Positions 20,377-28,778 of a DNA stretch of 64,000 bases are shown here, piece after piece. Origin of the DNA: Prescottella sp. R16. GTDB taxonomy: Bacteria > Actinomycetota > Actinomycetes > Mycobacteriales > Mycobacteriaceae. The DNA lies in the NCBI RefSeq assembly GCF_030656875.1, contig NZ_CP130943.1, positions 1,178,001 to 1,242,000 on the forward strand, written 5' to 3'. Position numbers and translations under genes: made by a program. The notes beneath the pieces were generated by a model. It did not search any database. It saw only the letters and a list, made by a program, of their open reading frames with translations, and was not told where the DNA came from. The number at the start of each line of letters is the position of its first letter. Position 1 is the first letter of the stretch.

Positions 20377-20865
20377 ATGAACACTGTCCGCCCCTATCTC
20401 CGCGTCGTCGCCGGCTTCTTCGCCGCCGTGTGTACGTGGATTGCGATCGTCGACCTCATTCTTCTCGACGTCGGCTCGGCCGTGATCTCCCTGCTGTTCG
20501 CGGCCGGTCTCTGGTATCTCGCTGTCGGCCGCCCGATCCGTGACCGCCGTGCCCGCACCGAAGCCGATGCCGCTGCCCTTGCCGCCCGCGCCCAGGCCGG
20601 GCACGAAGCGTTCCTCGCCGGTGACACCGCGGCCGCGTTCGCCCCGCCACCCGAACCGGCGCCGAGGAAGCCGATCCGCAAGGGTGTCGTGATCGCTTCG
20701 GCCGTCGCGGCACTGCTCGTCCTCGTCGGCATCATCGGTGACATCGGTGACGGCCTCGACAGCAGCTCGAGCACCACACCGTCCTCGAAACCCGCCACGC
20801 CCGCACCTGTCTCCGATCCGGAACCGGACAGCGTCACCCCGCAGGAGCTGATGCCGACCCCGTAG
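20377..20865 (+). CDS. Membrane protein with Pro/Ser-rich tail
   Basis: 162 residues: two N-terminal TM helices (about 8-30 and 33-50), a charged Ala-rich cytoplasmic helix (REARTEADAAALAARAQ-like, about 54-80), a third TM (about 105-125) and a Ser/Thr/Pro/acidic tail (about 128-162) that is probably outside the cell. No family recognised. It follows the Ltp-repeat gene by 94 bases in the same direction and ends at a strong bidirectional hairpin, so the two may share a transcript. Confidence 0.7.
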   Translation: MNTVRPYLRVVAGFFAAVCTWIAIVDLILLDVGSAVISLLFAAGLWYLAVGRPIRDRRARTEADAAALAARAQAGHEAFLAGDTAAAFAPPPEPAPRKPIRKGVVIASAVAALLVLVGIIGDIGDGLDSSSSTTPSSKPATPAPVSDPEPDSVTPQELMPTP

Positions 20866-20885
20866 CGGGACTGCCGCAACGGCGA

Positions 20886-20932
20886 ACCCGGAGACTGCTC
20901 GTAGCGGAGGCTGCTACGAGCAGTCTCCGGGT
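20886..20932. terminator. Bidirectional terminator with 20-bp arms
   Basis: Perfect arms at 20886-20905 and 20913-20932 around the loop GGAGGCT. It sits 20 bases after the rightward membrane-protein gene, and its last base is the first base of the leftward monooxygenase stop codon. It can serve both. Confidence 0.85.
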
Positions 20933-22245
20933 CACCGGACGGTCGGCCTACCCGAGCCCAGGCTGTCCCGGAGTGTCGTGCCAGGGTATTCGGAGCGGAA
21001 AAGGTTGCGGCGCTGCAGTTCCGGAACCACCAGGTCGACGAAATCGTCGAGGGACGCCGGGTAGGTGGGGCACATCAGATTGAAGCCGTCGCACGCCCCC
21101 GACCGAAACCATTCCTCGATCCGGTCGGCGATCGTCTCCGGCGTCCCGATCATCGTGGCGTGGCCGCCGCCCGCCGCAAGATAGCCCAACAGTTCCCGCA
21201 GGGTCGGACGCCTACTGGAGATGATCCGCTGCACCGTCGAGTAGCGGCCCTGCGGGCCCGTGAACTCCTCGACGGGAGGCAGGTCCGCCACTGCCGCATC
21301 GAGATCGTGCCCGGTGTAGTCTTGGCCGGTGAACACTCCCAGCTGCGCGATCGCCGCATCCACGTCGAGGAGGGCGTCCAGTTCCGCTTTCTTCGCCAGC
21401 GCCTCCTCCTCGGTGCGGCCGACGTAGGTCACCAAGCCCGGCAGGATCGCCACGGTCCGAGGATCACGTCCCGCAGCAGCGATCCTGGCCCGCACATCGG
21501 ATGCGTACTCCACTGCGGCAGGCAGATCCCACGCCACCGAATAGACGGCCTCGGCATGCCGTGCTGCGAGCGTGCGCCCGGCATCGGAGGCCCCCGCCTG
21601 GAACAACACCGGCCGGCCCTGCACGCACCGCGGCACCGTCAACGGCCCGTCCACGCGGAAGAACCGGCCACGGTGGTCGACCCGGGAGATGTCGCCGGCA
21701 TCGAGATAGCGGCCCGACGACCGGTCGATCACCAGCGCGTCCTCGCCCCACGAATCCCACAGTGCCAGTAGGACGTCGATGAACTCCTCGGCGCGAGAAT
21801 AACGCTCCTCGTGGTCCGGTAGCCGGTCGAAACCGTGATTGCGTGCCTCGGTGTCGAACATCGACGTCACAATGTTCGCCCCGGCCCGCCCGGAACTGAT
21901 GTGATCGAGCGATGCGAGTAGTCGGGCCGCATGGAACGGGGTGTAGAAACTCGACGACACCGTGGTCACGAGGCCGATCCGCTCGGTGGCTCGGGCCATC
22001 GCCGCCAGCGCGGTCAACGGTTCGAGGAACCAGGTGGTGCCGGCCGTGTACTCCGGGTCGACGCTGTGACCGTCGGCGAAGAACACCGCGTCCAGGTGTC
22101 CCCGCTCCGCCGTGCGGGCCAGCTCTTCGAAGAAGGAGATGTCGCCGATCCGTTCGGCGCACGAATCCGGGTGCCGCCACGCCGCCGAATGATGCCCGAC
22201 ACCGTAGAGGAACGCGTTGAGGTGCAGGGTGCGCTGCTCGGCCAT
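20932..22245 (-). CDS. LLM-class FMN-dependent monooxygenase (NtaA/SnaA/DszA type)
   Basis: 437 residues, the length of the NtaA/SnaA/DszA group, which use FMNH2 from a separate reductase to oxidise nitrogen or sulfur compounds. Motifs: LNAFLYGVGHHSAAWRHP at the N-terminus, FFADGHSV, SSSFYTPFHAARLLASLDHIS and GRAGANIVTS, then NHGFDRLPDHEERYSRAEEF. It starts one base inside the SDR stop (TGATG), so both genes are translated as a unit beneath the TPP riboswitch. This suggests a thiamine-related substrate (thiazole or pyrimidine salvage or breakdown). No flavin reductase lies in the operon. The substrate is inference only. Confidence 0.9.
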   Translation of the reverse strand: MAEQRTLHLNAFLYGVGHHSAAWRHPDSCAERIGDISFFEELARTAERGHLDAVFFADGHSVDPEYTAGTTWFLEPLTALAAMARATERIGLVTTVSSSFYTPFHAARLLASLDHISSGRAGANIVTSMFDTEARNHGFDRLPDHEERYSRAEEFIDVLLALWDSWGEDALVIDRSSGRYLDAGDISRVDHRGRFFRVDGPLTVPRCVQGRPVLFQAGASDAGRTLAARHAEAVYSVAWDLPAAVEYASDVRARIAAAGRDPRTVAILPGLVTYVGRTEEEALAKKAELDALLDVDAAIAQLGVFTGQDYTGHDLDAAVADLPPVEEFTGPQGRYSTVQRIISSRRPTLRELLGYLAAGGGHATMIGTPETIADRIEEWFRSGACDGFNLMCPTYPASLDDFVDLVVPELQRRNLFRSEYPGTTLRDSLGSGRPTVR

Positions 22246-23009
22246 CAGTTCATCACCAGGCCGCCGTCGACCACCAGGTTCTGTCCCGTGACCGCCCGGG
22301 CCCAGTCGGAGGCGAAGAACAGGACCGCGGCCGCGATGTCGGCGGGCGTGGTCACCTTGCGCAGCGGCGTCGACGACGCGATCAGATCGAACACCGCTTC
22401 CGGGGTGGCGGCCGATGCGTCCGTGGTGCGCAGCAGCCCGCCCGACACCATGTTGACGCGGATGCCGTCGGGTCCGAGATCCGCGGCGAAGGTGCGTGTC
22501 AACGACAGCAGCGCGGCCTTCGCGGCCGTGTAGTCGTGGTAGGGCACCACCGGATGCTGAAACAGATTGGTGCCGATGTTGATCACAGATCCGCCCGAGG
22601 CTTCACGCATGCCCGGGACGGCGGCCTGGATCGTGTTCACGGCACCCTTGACGATGCCGTCGAACTGGGCGGTGAACGCCTCTCCACCGATCCTGTCGGC
22701 CTTCTCCCGCGCATCCCCGTTGAACAGGAAATCCGGCAGCGCATTGTTGACCACGGTGGTCACCGGACGCCCGAAATACTCACGAGCGGTTGCGAACATG
22801 GCGTCGACCTGTGCGCGATCCGTGACGTCCGCAGCGATCGCGACGGCACGGTCCGCGCCGATCGTCGCAGCGATTTCACGGGCGTTGTCCGCGCTCGAAC
22901 GGTAGTTGACGACGACGGCAGCGCCTTCGTCGGCGAACGCTTCGACGATGTGGCGGCCCAGGCCCCGGCCGGCTCCGGTGACGAGGACCAGGTGTTCGTT
23001 GATGTGCAT
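22245..23009 (-). CDS. Short-chain dehydrogenase/reductase under a TPP riboswitch
   Basis: 254-residue classical SDR with the cofactor motif TGAGRGLG (11-18) and the active-site Tyr160-x3-Lys164. The usual catalytic Ser 13 residues before Tyr is Thr147, and NNAG reads NNALP. The acidic residue that would favour NAD is replaced by NYRSS, suggesting NADP. ATG 23009 has GGGGAAGG six bases upstream; the start 16 codons further out lies inside the leader structure. First gene of a two-gene operon with the LLM monooxygenase. Automated names such as 3-oxoacyl-ACP reductase would be misleading here. Confidence 0.9.
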   Translation of the reverse strand: MHINEHLVLVTGAGRGLGRHIVEAFADEGAAVVVNYRSSADNAREIAATIGADRAVAIAADVTDRAQVDAMFATAREYFGRPVTTVVNNALPDFLFNGDAREKADRIGGEAFTAQFDGIVKGAVNTIQAAVPGMREASGGSVINIGTNLFQHPVVPYHDYTAAKAALLSLTRTFAADLGPDGIRVNMVSGGLLRTTDASAATPEAVFDLIASSTPLRKVTTPADIAAAVLFFASDWARAVTGQNLVVDGGLVMN

Positions 23010-23015
23010 GGTGTT

Positions 23016-23068
23016 CCTTCCCCAGGATAGGGAAGGGTTGCGTGACCTCGACGGCACCGAACCGTCGA
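23016..23068 (-). promoter_or_regulatory. Expression platform: hairpin hiding the SDR ribosome binding site
   Basis: On the transcript, CCTTCCC (23036-23030) pairs with GGGAAGG (23022-23016), the core of the ribosome binding site, six bases before the ATG. A second 7-bp hairpin with arms 23048-23054 and 23062-23068 lies between it and the aptamer. The layout suggests translational control by the TPP riboswitch. Switching partners are not proven. Confidence 0.6.
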
Positions 23069-23069
23069 C

Positions 23070-23148
23070 GGCTCGGCATCCCTTCGCTCGTATGATCGAG
23101 ATCAGGTTCGACGGGTGTTCTCTCAGCCGATGAACGGCACCCCGTGTC
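23070..23148 (-). promoter_or_regulatory. TPP riboswitch (THI element)
   Basis: Read on the minus strand, all conserved THI blocks occur in order: ACGGGGTGCC (23145-23136), GGCTGAGAG (CTGAGA pyrimidine-sensing bulge, 23126-23121), ACACCC, GAACCTGATC (23109-23100), then CATACGAGCGAAGGGATGCC ending near 23075. It lies about 60 bases upstream of the SDR start. Thiamine pyrophosphate binding normally turns such genes off in bacteria. The ligand follows from the established aptamer consensus. Confidence 0.93.
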
Positions 23149-23279
23149 GAGTCCTGGGGTCAGGTTACCTGTTCTGATCTTGTTTGCCACCGCCGGTTCC
23201 GGCCCCTCGGGGCGAGTTCGCGCATGTCGAGGTGGCGGGGATTCCGGGGAGTGGGGAACACGGTATGTGTGCGACAGCC

Positions 23280-23858
23280 TCAGTGCAGCCGGTTCTGTGC
23301 CGCTTCCAGGCCGAGCTGGAGGACGAGTTCGACGGCGTCGGCGGCTTCTTCGCAGACGAGGTCGAGTTCCTTGCGTTCGACACTGGAGAACGGTTTGAGG
23401 ACGTAGTCGGCGGGATCTTGGCGGCCGGGGGGCCGGCCGATGCCGACGCGGGTCCGCAGATAGTCCTTGGTGGCAAGGGATTTGCTGATCGAACGCAACC
23501 CGTTGTGGCCGCCTTCACCGCCGCCCTGCTTGAGCCGGACGGTGCCGAAGTCGAGGTCCAGTTCGTCGTGGACGACGACGATGGAGTCGGGTTTCACGGA
23601 GAAGAAGCGGGCAAGCCCGGCGACGGGGCCGCCGGACAGGTTCATGTAGGTGCGCGGTTTGGCGAGGATCACCTGGCGGCCGGCGAGCCGGGTCTGGACG
23701 ATCTCGGCGCCGCTGCGCTTGTGGGCGCTGAACTTGCCGCCGACCCGTCCCGCGAGAACGTCGGCGACCATGAAGCCGATGTTGTGTCGGGTCTTCTCGT
23801 ACTGGGGTCCGGGATTGCCCAGTCCGACGACGATCGCGGTACCGGTCTCGTCACTCAC
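23280..23858 (-). CDS. pth: Peptidyl-tRNA hydrolase
   Basis: 192 residues, standard length. It frees tRNA from peptidyl-tRNA dropped by the ribosome. Motifs: [18 protein letters not shown] with catalytic His25 and Asn15, the tRNA-binding [20 protein letters not shown] with the Asp that orients the His, and GGHNGLRS. Downstream of rplY on the same strand with an 88-base gap, as in mycobacteria (Rv1014c after Rv1015c). Confidence 0.96.
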   Translation of the reverse strand: MSDETGTAIVVGLGNPGPQYEKTRHNIGFMVADVLAGRVGGKFSAHKRSGAEIVQTRLAGRQVILAKPRTYMNLSGGPVAGLARFFSVKPDSIVVVHDELDLDFGTVRLKQGGGEGGHNGLRSISKSLATKDYLRTRVGIGRPPGRQDPADYVLKPFSSVERKELDLVCEEAADAVELVLQLGLEAAQNRLH

Positions 23859-23946
23859 AGCTGCAGGTGTCCTTTCCGAACGACAGCGGCGTGCCGAGCC
23901 CGAACGGGGCTCGGCACGCCGCTGTGCGTGAAGCGGGGGAAGGCGA

Positions 23947-24531
23947 TCAGGCCTCGGCCTCGGCCTCTTCGGCGGCCGGCTCGGCAGCCTGTGCGGCGAC
24001 GACGTTCACGAGCAGCAGATCCGCGTCGTCGGCGAGGGTGGCACCCTGGGGCAGCGTCAGGCCGCCGGCCAGGAACTGTGCGCCGACCTCGGCGCCCTCG
24101 ACCGAGATCTCGATCGAGTCGGGGATGTGCAGGGCCTCGACCTCGAGCTTGACGGTCGAGATCTCCTCGTTGAGGAGGCCGCCGGGGGCGAGGAGACCGG
24201 TGATGACGATCGGGACCTCGACCGAGACCTTCTCGCCCTTCTTGACGATCAGCAGGTCGGAGTGCTCGATGTGGCGGCGGATCGGGTGGACGACGACCGA
24301 CTTGGTCAGCGCCAGCTGCTCCGTGCCGTCGACATCGAGGGTGAGGACGGCGTTGGTGCCGTGTGCACGCAGGATCGCGGCGAACTCCCGGGCCGGGAGG
24401 TTCAGGTGCTGCGGGTCGGTGCCGTGGCCGTACAGCACGGCGGGAACCTGACCGTCACGGCGGGCGCGACGGGCGGCACCCTTACCGAACTCGGTGCGGA
24501 CGGACGCTACGAGACGATTCTCGTCGGACAT
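23947..24531 (-). CDS. rplY: 50S ribosomal protein L25/CTC (TL5 form)
   Basis: 194 residues: an N-terminal L25 5S-rRNA-binding domain ([22 protein letters not shown], about 13-34), the CTC/TL5 C-terminal beta domain, and an Ala/Glu-rich tail. ATG 24531 gives the family N-terminus [10 protein letters not shown]; the frame stays open upstream, but without protein character. CTC-type L25 proteins are general-stress proteins in several Gram-positives. Confidence 0.95.
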   Translation of the reverse strand: MSDENRLVASVRTEFGKGAARRARRDGQVPAVLYGHGTDPQHLNLPAREFAAILRAHGTNAVLTLDVDGTEQLALTKSVVVHPIRRHIEHSDLLIVKKGEKVSVEVPIVITGLLAPGGLLNEEISTVKLEVEALHIPDSIEISVEGAEVGAQFLAGGLTLPQGATLADDADLLLVNVVAAQAAEPAAEEAEAEA

Positions 24532-24738
24532 GAAAACGGCTCCTACAACTCGCGTGAGATCTTCGTTGAACAGTCGTTCGTCGCGGCGAGGGCGGACGGA
24601 CACGAACGACCGGAGCGCAAGCTCTACGAAGCCGTGGCCGCGTCGATCACGGTGACTGTGCGGTGCGCGCAGTTCCCTCGCCGAGACAACTCGAAACACC
24701 TTACCGGACGACGCGGCCCCTGTCAGCTCCGGCCCCGG

Positions 24739-26214
24739 TCAGCCGCGGGCTGCGGCGATTCCGGCGCGACGACCGAAGAAGCTGCCGTCCCCGAGGGACG
24801 TGCCCGACGCGTAGCCACCGGCGCAGACGCCGGAGGTGCAGCGGCCGGCCGCGAACAGGCCGGGGATCGGCTCACCGGAGACGTGCAGCACCTCGGAGTC
24901 GGTGTTGGTGCGCAGGCCGCCGAGGGTGAAGCCGCCGGTCATGCCGCGCAGGTCGATCGCGGCGACGGGGGAGCCGATCGGCTTGACCCACTCGGTCTTC
25001 TTGCCGAACAGCGGATCCTCGCCGTTCTCGGCGTGCCGGTTGTAGACGTCGACGGTGGCCTGCAGGGCACCCGCGGGCAGCCCCATCTCGGCTTCGAGTT
25101 CCTCGACGGTCTCGGCGACCCACTTGGGCTGGTGACGCAGCTGCGGGCTCGACGTCGGGCGGGTCATGCCCTCCTCGTACGCCGCCTCGTCGATCACGAG
25201 GAACGCCTCGTTGTGGTTCTCGTACAGCGTCGCCTGCCCGACGCGGCCCGGGTAGGTGTCCTCGTTGATGTAGCGCTGGCCGCGGCCGTTGACGAGGATG
25301 CCGCGGATGAACAGCTGGGGATCGCAGAAGAAGGCGACCTCGGCGGCGTCCATGTGTGCGAGGTCCGCGCCGAGGGCCTGCGCCATGCGGATGGAGCGGC
25401 CGTCGTGCTCTTCGATCGAGGCGGCCGGACGGTTGACCATCTTCGGCGCGAACGACTCGAGCATCTGGTTGTTGTAAGCGAAGCTGCCGGTCGCGAGGAC
25501 GACACCCTTGCGGGCGCGGACGGCGACGTCCTTGCCGTACTGCTTGGCCTGCACGCCGACGACCCGTCCGTCCGCGTCGACGATCAGGGTCTGCACCCGC
25601 ATGTCGTACTCGGAGCGCACGTTCAACGCCTTGGCTGTATCCACGAGCGGCTTCATGAGCATGTAGCCGCCGCCCTTCTCGGAGCTGACGTGCTTGTCCT
25701 GCATCTGCGGGACGTGGCCCCGCGGTGCGGGCGGGATGGTCGCGTTGAACGGGGCCGCATTCTCGCCACCCGTGTACTGCAGGCCGTCGTCGCCCGGCGG
25801 CTCCCAGCCAGGCTCGCCCCAGAAGCTCTCCTTGAACGGAACCCCGCACTCGTCGACCAGCCAGTGGTAGTGGTCGACACTGCCCTCGCAGTAGGCGTCG
25901 ATCTTCGCCTCGTCGGTGCCCGGGCCGAGCGCGGCCTTCATGAAAGCCTTCATGTTGTCGACGGTGTCCTCGAACCCGCACGCCTTCTGCAGTGGGGTAC
26001 CGCCGCCCATGTAGATGAAGCCGCCGGCCATCGCCGCGGCGCCGCCCCAGCCGCCGGTGCGCTCGAGCACCAGGACGTCGGCGCCGTTCTGGGCTGCGCC
26101 GACCGCGGCAGCCGCCCCGGCCACGCCGAAGCCGGCGACGACGACGTCCGCCTCGTAGGTCCATTCGGTGATCTGATCGGCGGAAATCGGGGAAATAGGG
26201 GTGGCAGTGGCCAT
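24739..26214 (-). CDS. FAD-dependent dehydrogenase (ketosteroid dehydrogenase / fumarate reductase superfamily)
   Basis: 491 residues. An N-terminal Rossmann FAD motif (VVVAGFGVAGAAAAVGAAQNG then LER, about 24-50) is followed by the flavin-covering GGAAAMAGGFIYMGGG. A C-terminal GG-x-AAGRCTSGVCAGGYASG-x-SLGDGSFFG segment closes the FAD site. This architecture is shared by flavocytochrome-c fumarate reductases, 3-ketosteroid delta-1-dehydrogenases and related enzymes. Short of the roughly 560 residues usual for KstD, so a steroid assignment is not safe. Monocistronic, between rplY and egtE, with no steroid genes nearby. Confidence 0.8.
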   Translation of the reverse strand: MATATPISPISADQITEWTYEADVVVAGFGVAGAAAAVGAAQNGADVLVLERTGGWGGAAAMAGGFIYMGGGTPLQKACGFEDTVDNMKAFMKAALGPGTDEAKIDAYCEGSVDHYHWLVDECGVPFKESFWGEPGWEPPGDDGLQYTGGENAAPFNATIPPAPRGHVPQMQDKHVSSEKGGGYMLMKPLVDTAKALNVRSEYDMRVQTLIVDADGRVVGVQAKQYGKDVAVRARKGVVLATGSFAYNNQMLESFAPKMVNRPAASIEEHDGRSIRMAQALGADLAHMDAAEVAFFCDPQLFIRGILVNGRGQRYINEDTYPGRVGQATLYENHNEAFLVIDEAAYEEGMTRPTSSPQLRHQPKWVAETVEELEAEMGLPAGALQATVDVYNRHAENGEDPLFGKKTEWVKPIGSPVAAIDLRGMTGGFTLGGLRTNTDSEVLHVSGEPIPGLFAAGRCTSGVCAGGYASGTSLGDGSFFGRRAGIAAARG

Positions 26215-26282
26215 GTGGGCGTCCTCTCCTGATTGAGTCGAACAAACGTGTGACCCAGATCATGGAACGACGGCGGGGGTGA

Positions 26283-26316
26283 ACGGCAGGCAGTTCCCGG
26301 ACAGTGGGAACGCCGT
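26283..26316 (-). terminator. Interrupted hairpin after egtE
   Basis: Outer arms ACGGC/GCCGT and inner arms GTTCCC (26293-26298)/GGGAAC (26306-26311) start at the egtE stop codon. A five-base bulge lies on one side. It would end leftward egtE transcripts before the FAD dehydrogenase gene. Confidence 0.55.
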
Positions 26317-27488
26317 CAGCGGATCCCGGCGACGGCGGTCAGGAACCGGTCGAGGTCGTCGTCGGAGACGAAGTAGTGCGGCGACGCCCGGACGACGGAG
26401 TCGAGGCCGCGGGCACTCATGTCGAGCAACGTCGAGGACCGTCCGCTGACGGTCACGGTGATCTGCTGTCGTGCCAGGAGATCTCGGACAGTGTGCGGGT
26501 CGGCGGCGTCGACGGTGAACGTCACGATGCCGCTGCGGTCGGTACCCAGATCGCGGACGGTCACGCCGGGAACGGCGTCGAGGCCGCGGCGGATCTTCCC
26601 GGCCCGGTCGGCGATCGCCGTTGCGGCAGCATCTATTCCGATGTCCAGCAGGTAGTCGACGGCAGCGCCGAGACCGAGCCGGGCCGCGACGTCGTACTCC
26701 CACAACTCGAAGCGCGTGGCGTCGGATGCGGGGCGGTACGTGCCGGGGCCGGTCCACTCGGCGCTGTGCAGGTCCAGTGACGTCGGCTCGAGTTGCGCCA
26801 CGAGTTCGTCCCGGACATGGAGGAATCCGGTGCCGCGCGGGCCACGTAGCCATTTGCGGCCCGTCGCCGACAGGGCGTCGACACCCAGTTCGGTGACGTC
26901 GACGGGGATCTGACCCACCGACTGGCACGCGTCGAGCAGCACGAGTGCGCCGTACCGGTGCGCGATCTCGACCACCTCGCGCACCGGGTTCACCAGACCG
27001 CCGTTGGTGGGGGCGTGCACCAGCGACACCAGCCGGACCCGTTCGTCGAACAGATCGTCGAGCGCGCCCAGATCGATCCGACCGTCCGGGGTGCTCGGCA
27101 CCACCTCGACGACGGCACCGGTGTCGTGGGCGCGTCGTAGTGCGGTGATCGCGTTGCTCGCGTACTCCACCTGGGAGACCAGGATGCGGTCACCCGGCGC
27201 GAACGGCACCGCACCCACGAACGTGTTCCAGGCGCGGGTCGCGCTGTCGACGAGCGCGACCTCGCCGGGCGCCGCACCGATCAGCCGTGCCACCGACGTC
27301 CGGACGGCGGTGAGGGCGTCGGCGCGTTCGTCGGCCGCGACGTAGCCGCCCACCTCCGCCTCCCGGCGCAGGTGGCCGATCACCGTGTCGAGGACCGGCT
27401 GCGGTGGCAGGGACGAGCCGGCGCTGTCCAGGAACACCCTGTCGCGGCAGCCGGGGGTGTCCCGGCGCAGTCGGTTCAGATCGAGCAT
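26316..27488 (-). CDS. egtE: Ergothioneine biosynthesis PLP-dependent C-S lyase
   Basis: 390-residue aminotransferase-class-V (NifS/CsdB-like) enzyme. In ergothioneine synthesis EgtE cleaves hercynylcysteine sulfoxide to ergothioneine. Motifs: FLDSAGSSLPPQPV near the N-terminus, the cofactor Asp and His-equivalent in LLDACQSVGQIPVD, and the Schiff-base Lys in SATGRKWLRGPRGTGFL. No cysteine-desulfurase active-site Cys loop is visible, consistent with a lyase. ATG 27488 is chosen as it starts directly at the family N-terminus. Divergent from egtA across 90 bases, unlike mycobacteria where all five genes run together. Confidence 0.9.
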   Translation of the reverse strand: MLDLNRLRRDTPGCRDRVFLDSAGSSLPPQPVLDTVIGHLRREAEVGGYVAADERADALTAVRTSVARLIGAAPGEVALVDSATRAWNTFVGAVPFAPGDRILVSQVEYASNAITALRRAHDTGAVVEVVPSTPDGRIDLGALDDLFDERVRLVSLVHAPTNGGLVNPVREVVEIAHRYGALVLLDACQSVGQIPVDVTELGVDALSATGRKWLRGPRGTGFLHVRDELVAQLEPTSLDLHSAEWTGPGTYRPASDATRFELWEYDVAARLGLGAAVDYLLDIGIDAAATAIADRAGKIRRGLDAVPGVTVRDLGTDRSGIVTFTVDAADPHTVRDLLARQQITVTVSGRSSTLLDMSARGLDSVVRASPHYFVSDDDLDRFLTAVAGIR

Positions 27489-27578
27489 TCGGGCATTTCC
27501 CCTCTCCGGTAGCGACACCTCGAGGGGCGTCCTACTGTCGAGGAGAACACACCGGCCCACTCCCGAGGGGAGGATCGC

Positions 27579-28778
27579 ATGGTTGTCGCAGCACCGTCCG
27601 CCGGCCTCACCTCGCGGCCGGCGGCCGAAGCGTACATCGGCGGGGTGTGTTTCAAACTGGGTCCGCCGCGGCTGATCGGTGCCGAGGTCGAATGGCTCAC
27701 GGCGTGCGACGGACCGGATTCCGCCCGCCCCGACCTCGGTGCGATCGCCGCCGCTCTCGGCCCCCATGCGCCCCGTTCCCTGGTCCCCGATTCCCCCGCC
27801 CGGCCCCTGCCGTCGGGCAGTCTCGTCACCGTCGAACCCGGCGGTCAGATCGAACTCTCCAGCGCGCCACACCCTGATTCCGCGGCGCTGTGCGACGCTC
27901 TCGCTTCCGACGAATCCGTCCTGCAGGACCTGCTCGCGGCCCGGTCGATCAGCATGATCTCGGTGGCCGCCGACGCCGGTCGGCGCGCGCACCGGCTGCT
28001 GCGACTGCCCCGCTACCGGGCCATGGAGGACCGCTTCGAGAGCATCGGTCCGTTCGGCAAGCTCATGATGTGCAACACCGCCGCCGTCCAGGTCAGCGTC
28101 GACGCCGGAGCCGACCGCGACGACGTCGCGAGGCGGTGGGGCGTGCTGCACTCCGTCGGTCCCGCCCTGATCGCGGCATTCGCGTGTTCCCCACGGCTGC
28201 ACGGGATTCCGCCGGGGGAGTGGGCGTCGCAGCGGATGCGGACGTGGCTCGAACTGGATCCGGCCCGCACGGCTGGTCCGGGGGACGTGTCGGCCGATCC
28301 GATCACCGACTACGCCCGATGGGTCCTGGACGTTCCCCTGCTGTGCGTCCGACGCGACGGCCCGTGCTGGGACGCGCCACCGGGGGCGACGTTCGCCGAC
28401 TGGCTCGGCGGCGGCCTCGACGATGCTCTCGGCCGCCGGCCCACCCACGACGACCTCGACTACCACCTGACCACGGTGTTCCCTCCGGTGCGGGCAATGG
28501 GGCATCTCGAGGTGCGGTACCTGGACATGCAGCCCGGTAGCCGTCGGCGGCTGCCGATCGTGGCACTCGAGGCCTTGCTGCGGGCACCGGACGTCTCCGC
28601 TGTCACGGCCACGACCCGTGGCTGCTGGCGGGACGCGGCCCGTGTCGGTCTCCGCGACCGCGAACTGCGGTCCGGTGCGGCGGCGGTACTCGAGCTCGCG
28701 GCCGAGTACGCGGTGGATCCGGGGGCGGCGGCGGAGCTTTCCACCGAGGCGCGACGATGCCGGAAGGAGACACGATGA
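27579..28778 (+). CDS. egtA: Ergothioneine biosynthesis glutamate-cysteine ligase
   Basis: 399 residues, GCS2-type ligase that makes gamma-glutamylcysteine, the sulfur donor for EgtB. Visible: GAEVEWLT with metal-binding Glu, EPGGQIELSS, the MEDRF-x-SIGPFGKLMMCNTAAVQVSVD core and MGHLEVRYLDMQP. ATG 27579 follows GAGGGGAGG. Its stop overlaps egtB by four bases (ATGA). First gene of the rightward egtABCD operon. Confidence 0.93.
   Translation: MVVAAPSAGLTSRPAAEAYIGGVCFKLGPPRLIGAEVEWLTACDGPDSARPDLGAIAAALGPHAPRSLVPDSPARPLPSGSLVTVEPGGQIELSSAPHPDSAALCDALASDESVLQDLLAARSISMISVAADAGRRAHRLLRLPRYRAMEDRFESIGPFGKLMMCNTAAVQVSVDAGADRDDVARRWGVLHSVGPALIAAFACSPRLHGIPPGEWASQRMRTWLELDPARTAGPGDVSADPITDYARWVLDVPLLCVRRDGPCWDAPPGATFADWLGGGLDDALGRRPTHDDLDYHLTTVFPPVRAMGHLEVRYLDMQPGSRRRLPIVALEALLRAPDVSAVTATTRGCWRDAARVGLRDRELRSGAAAVLELAAEYAVDPGAAAELSTEARRCRKETR

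Noticed and set aside
24739..26214. Specific assignment as 3-ketosteroid delta-1-dehydrogenase
   Set aside because: Shorter than KstD, and no steroid genes nearby; only the superfamily is safe.
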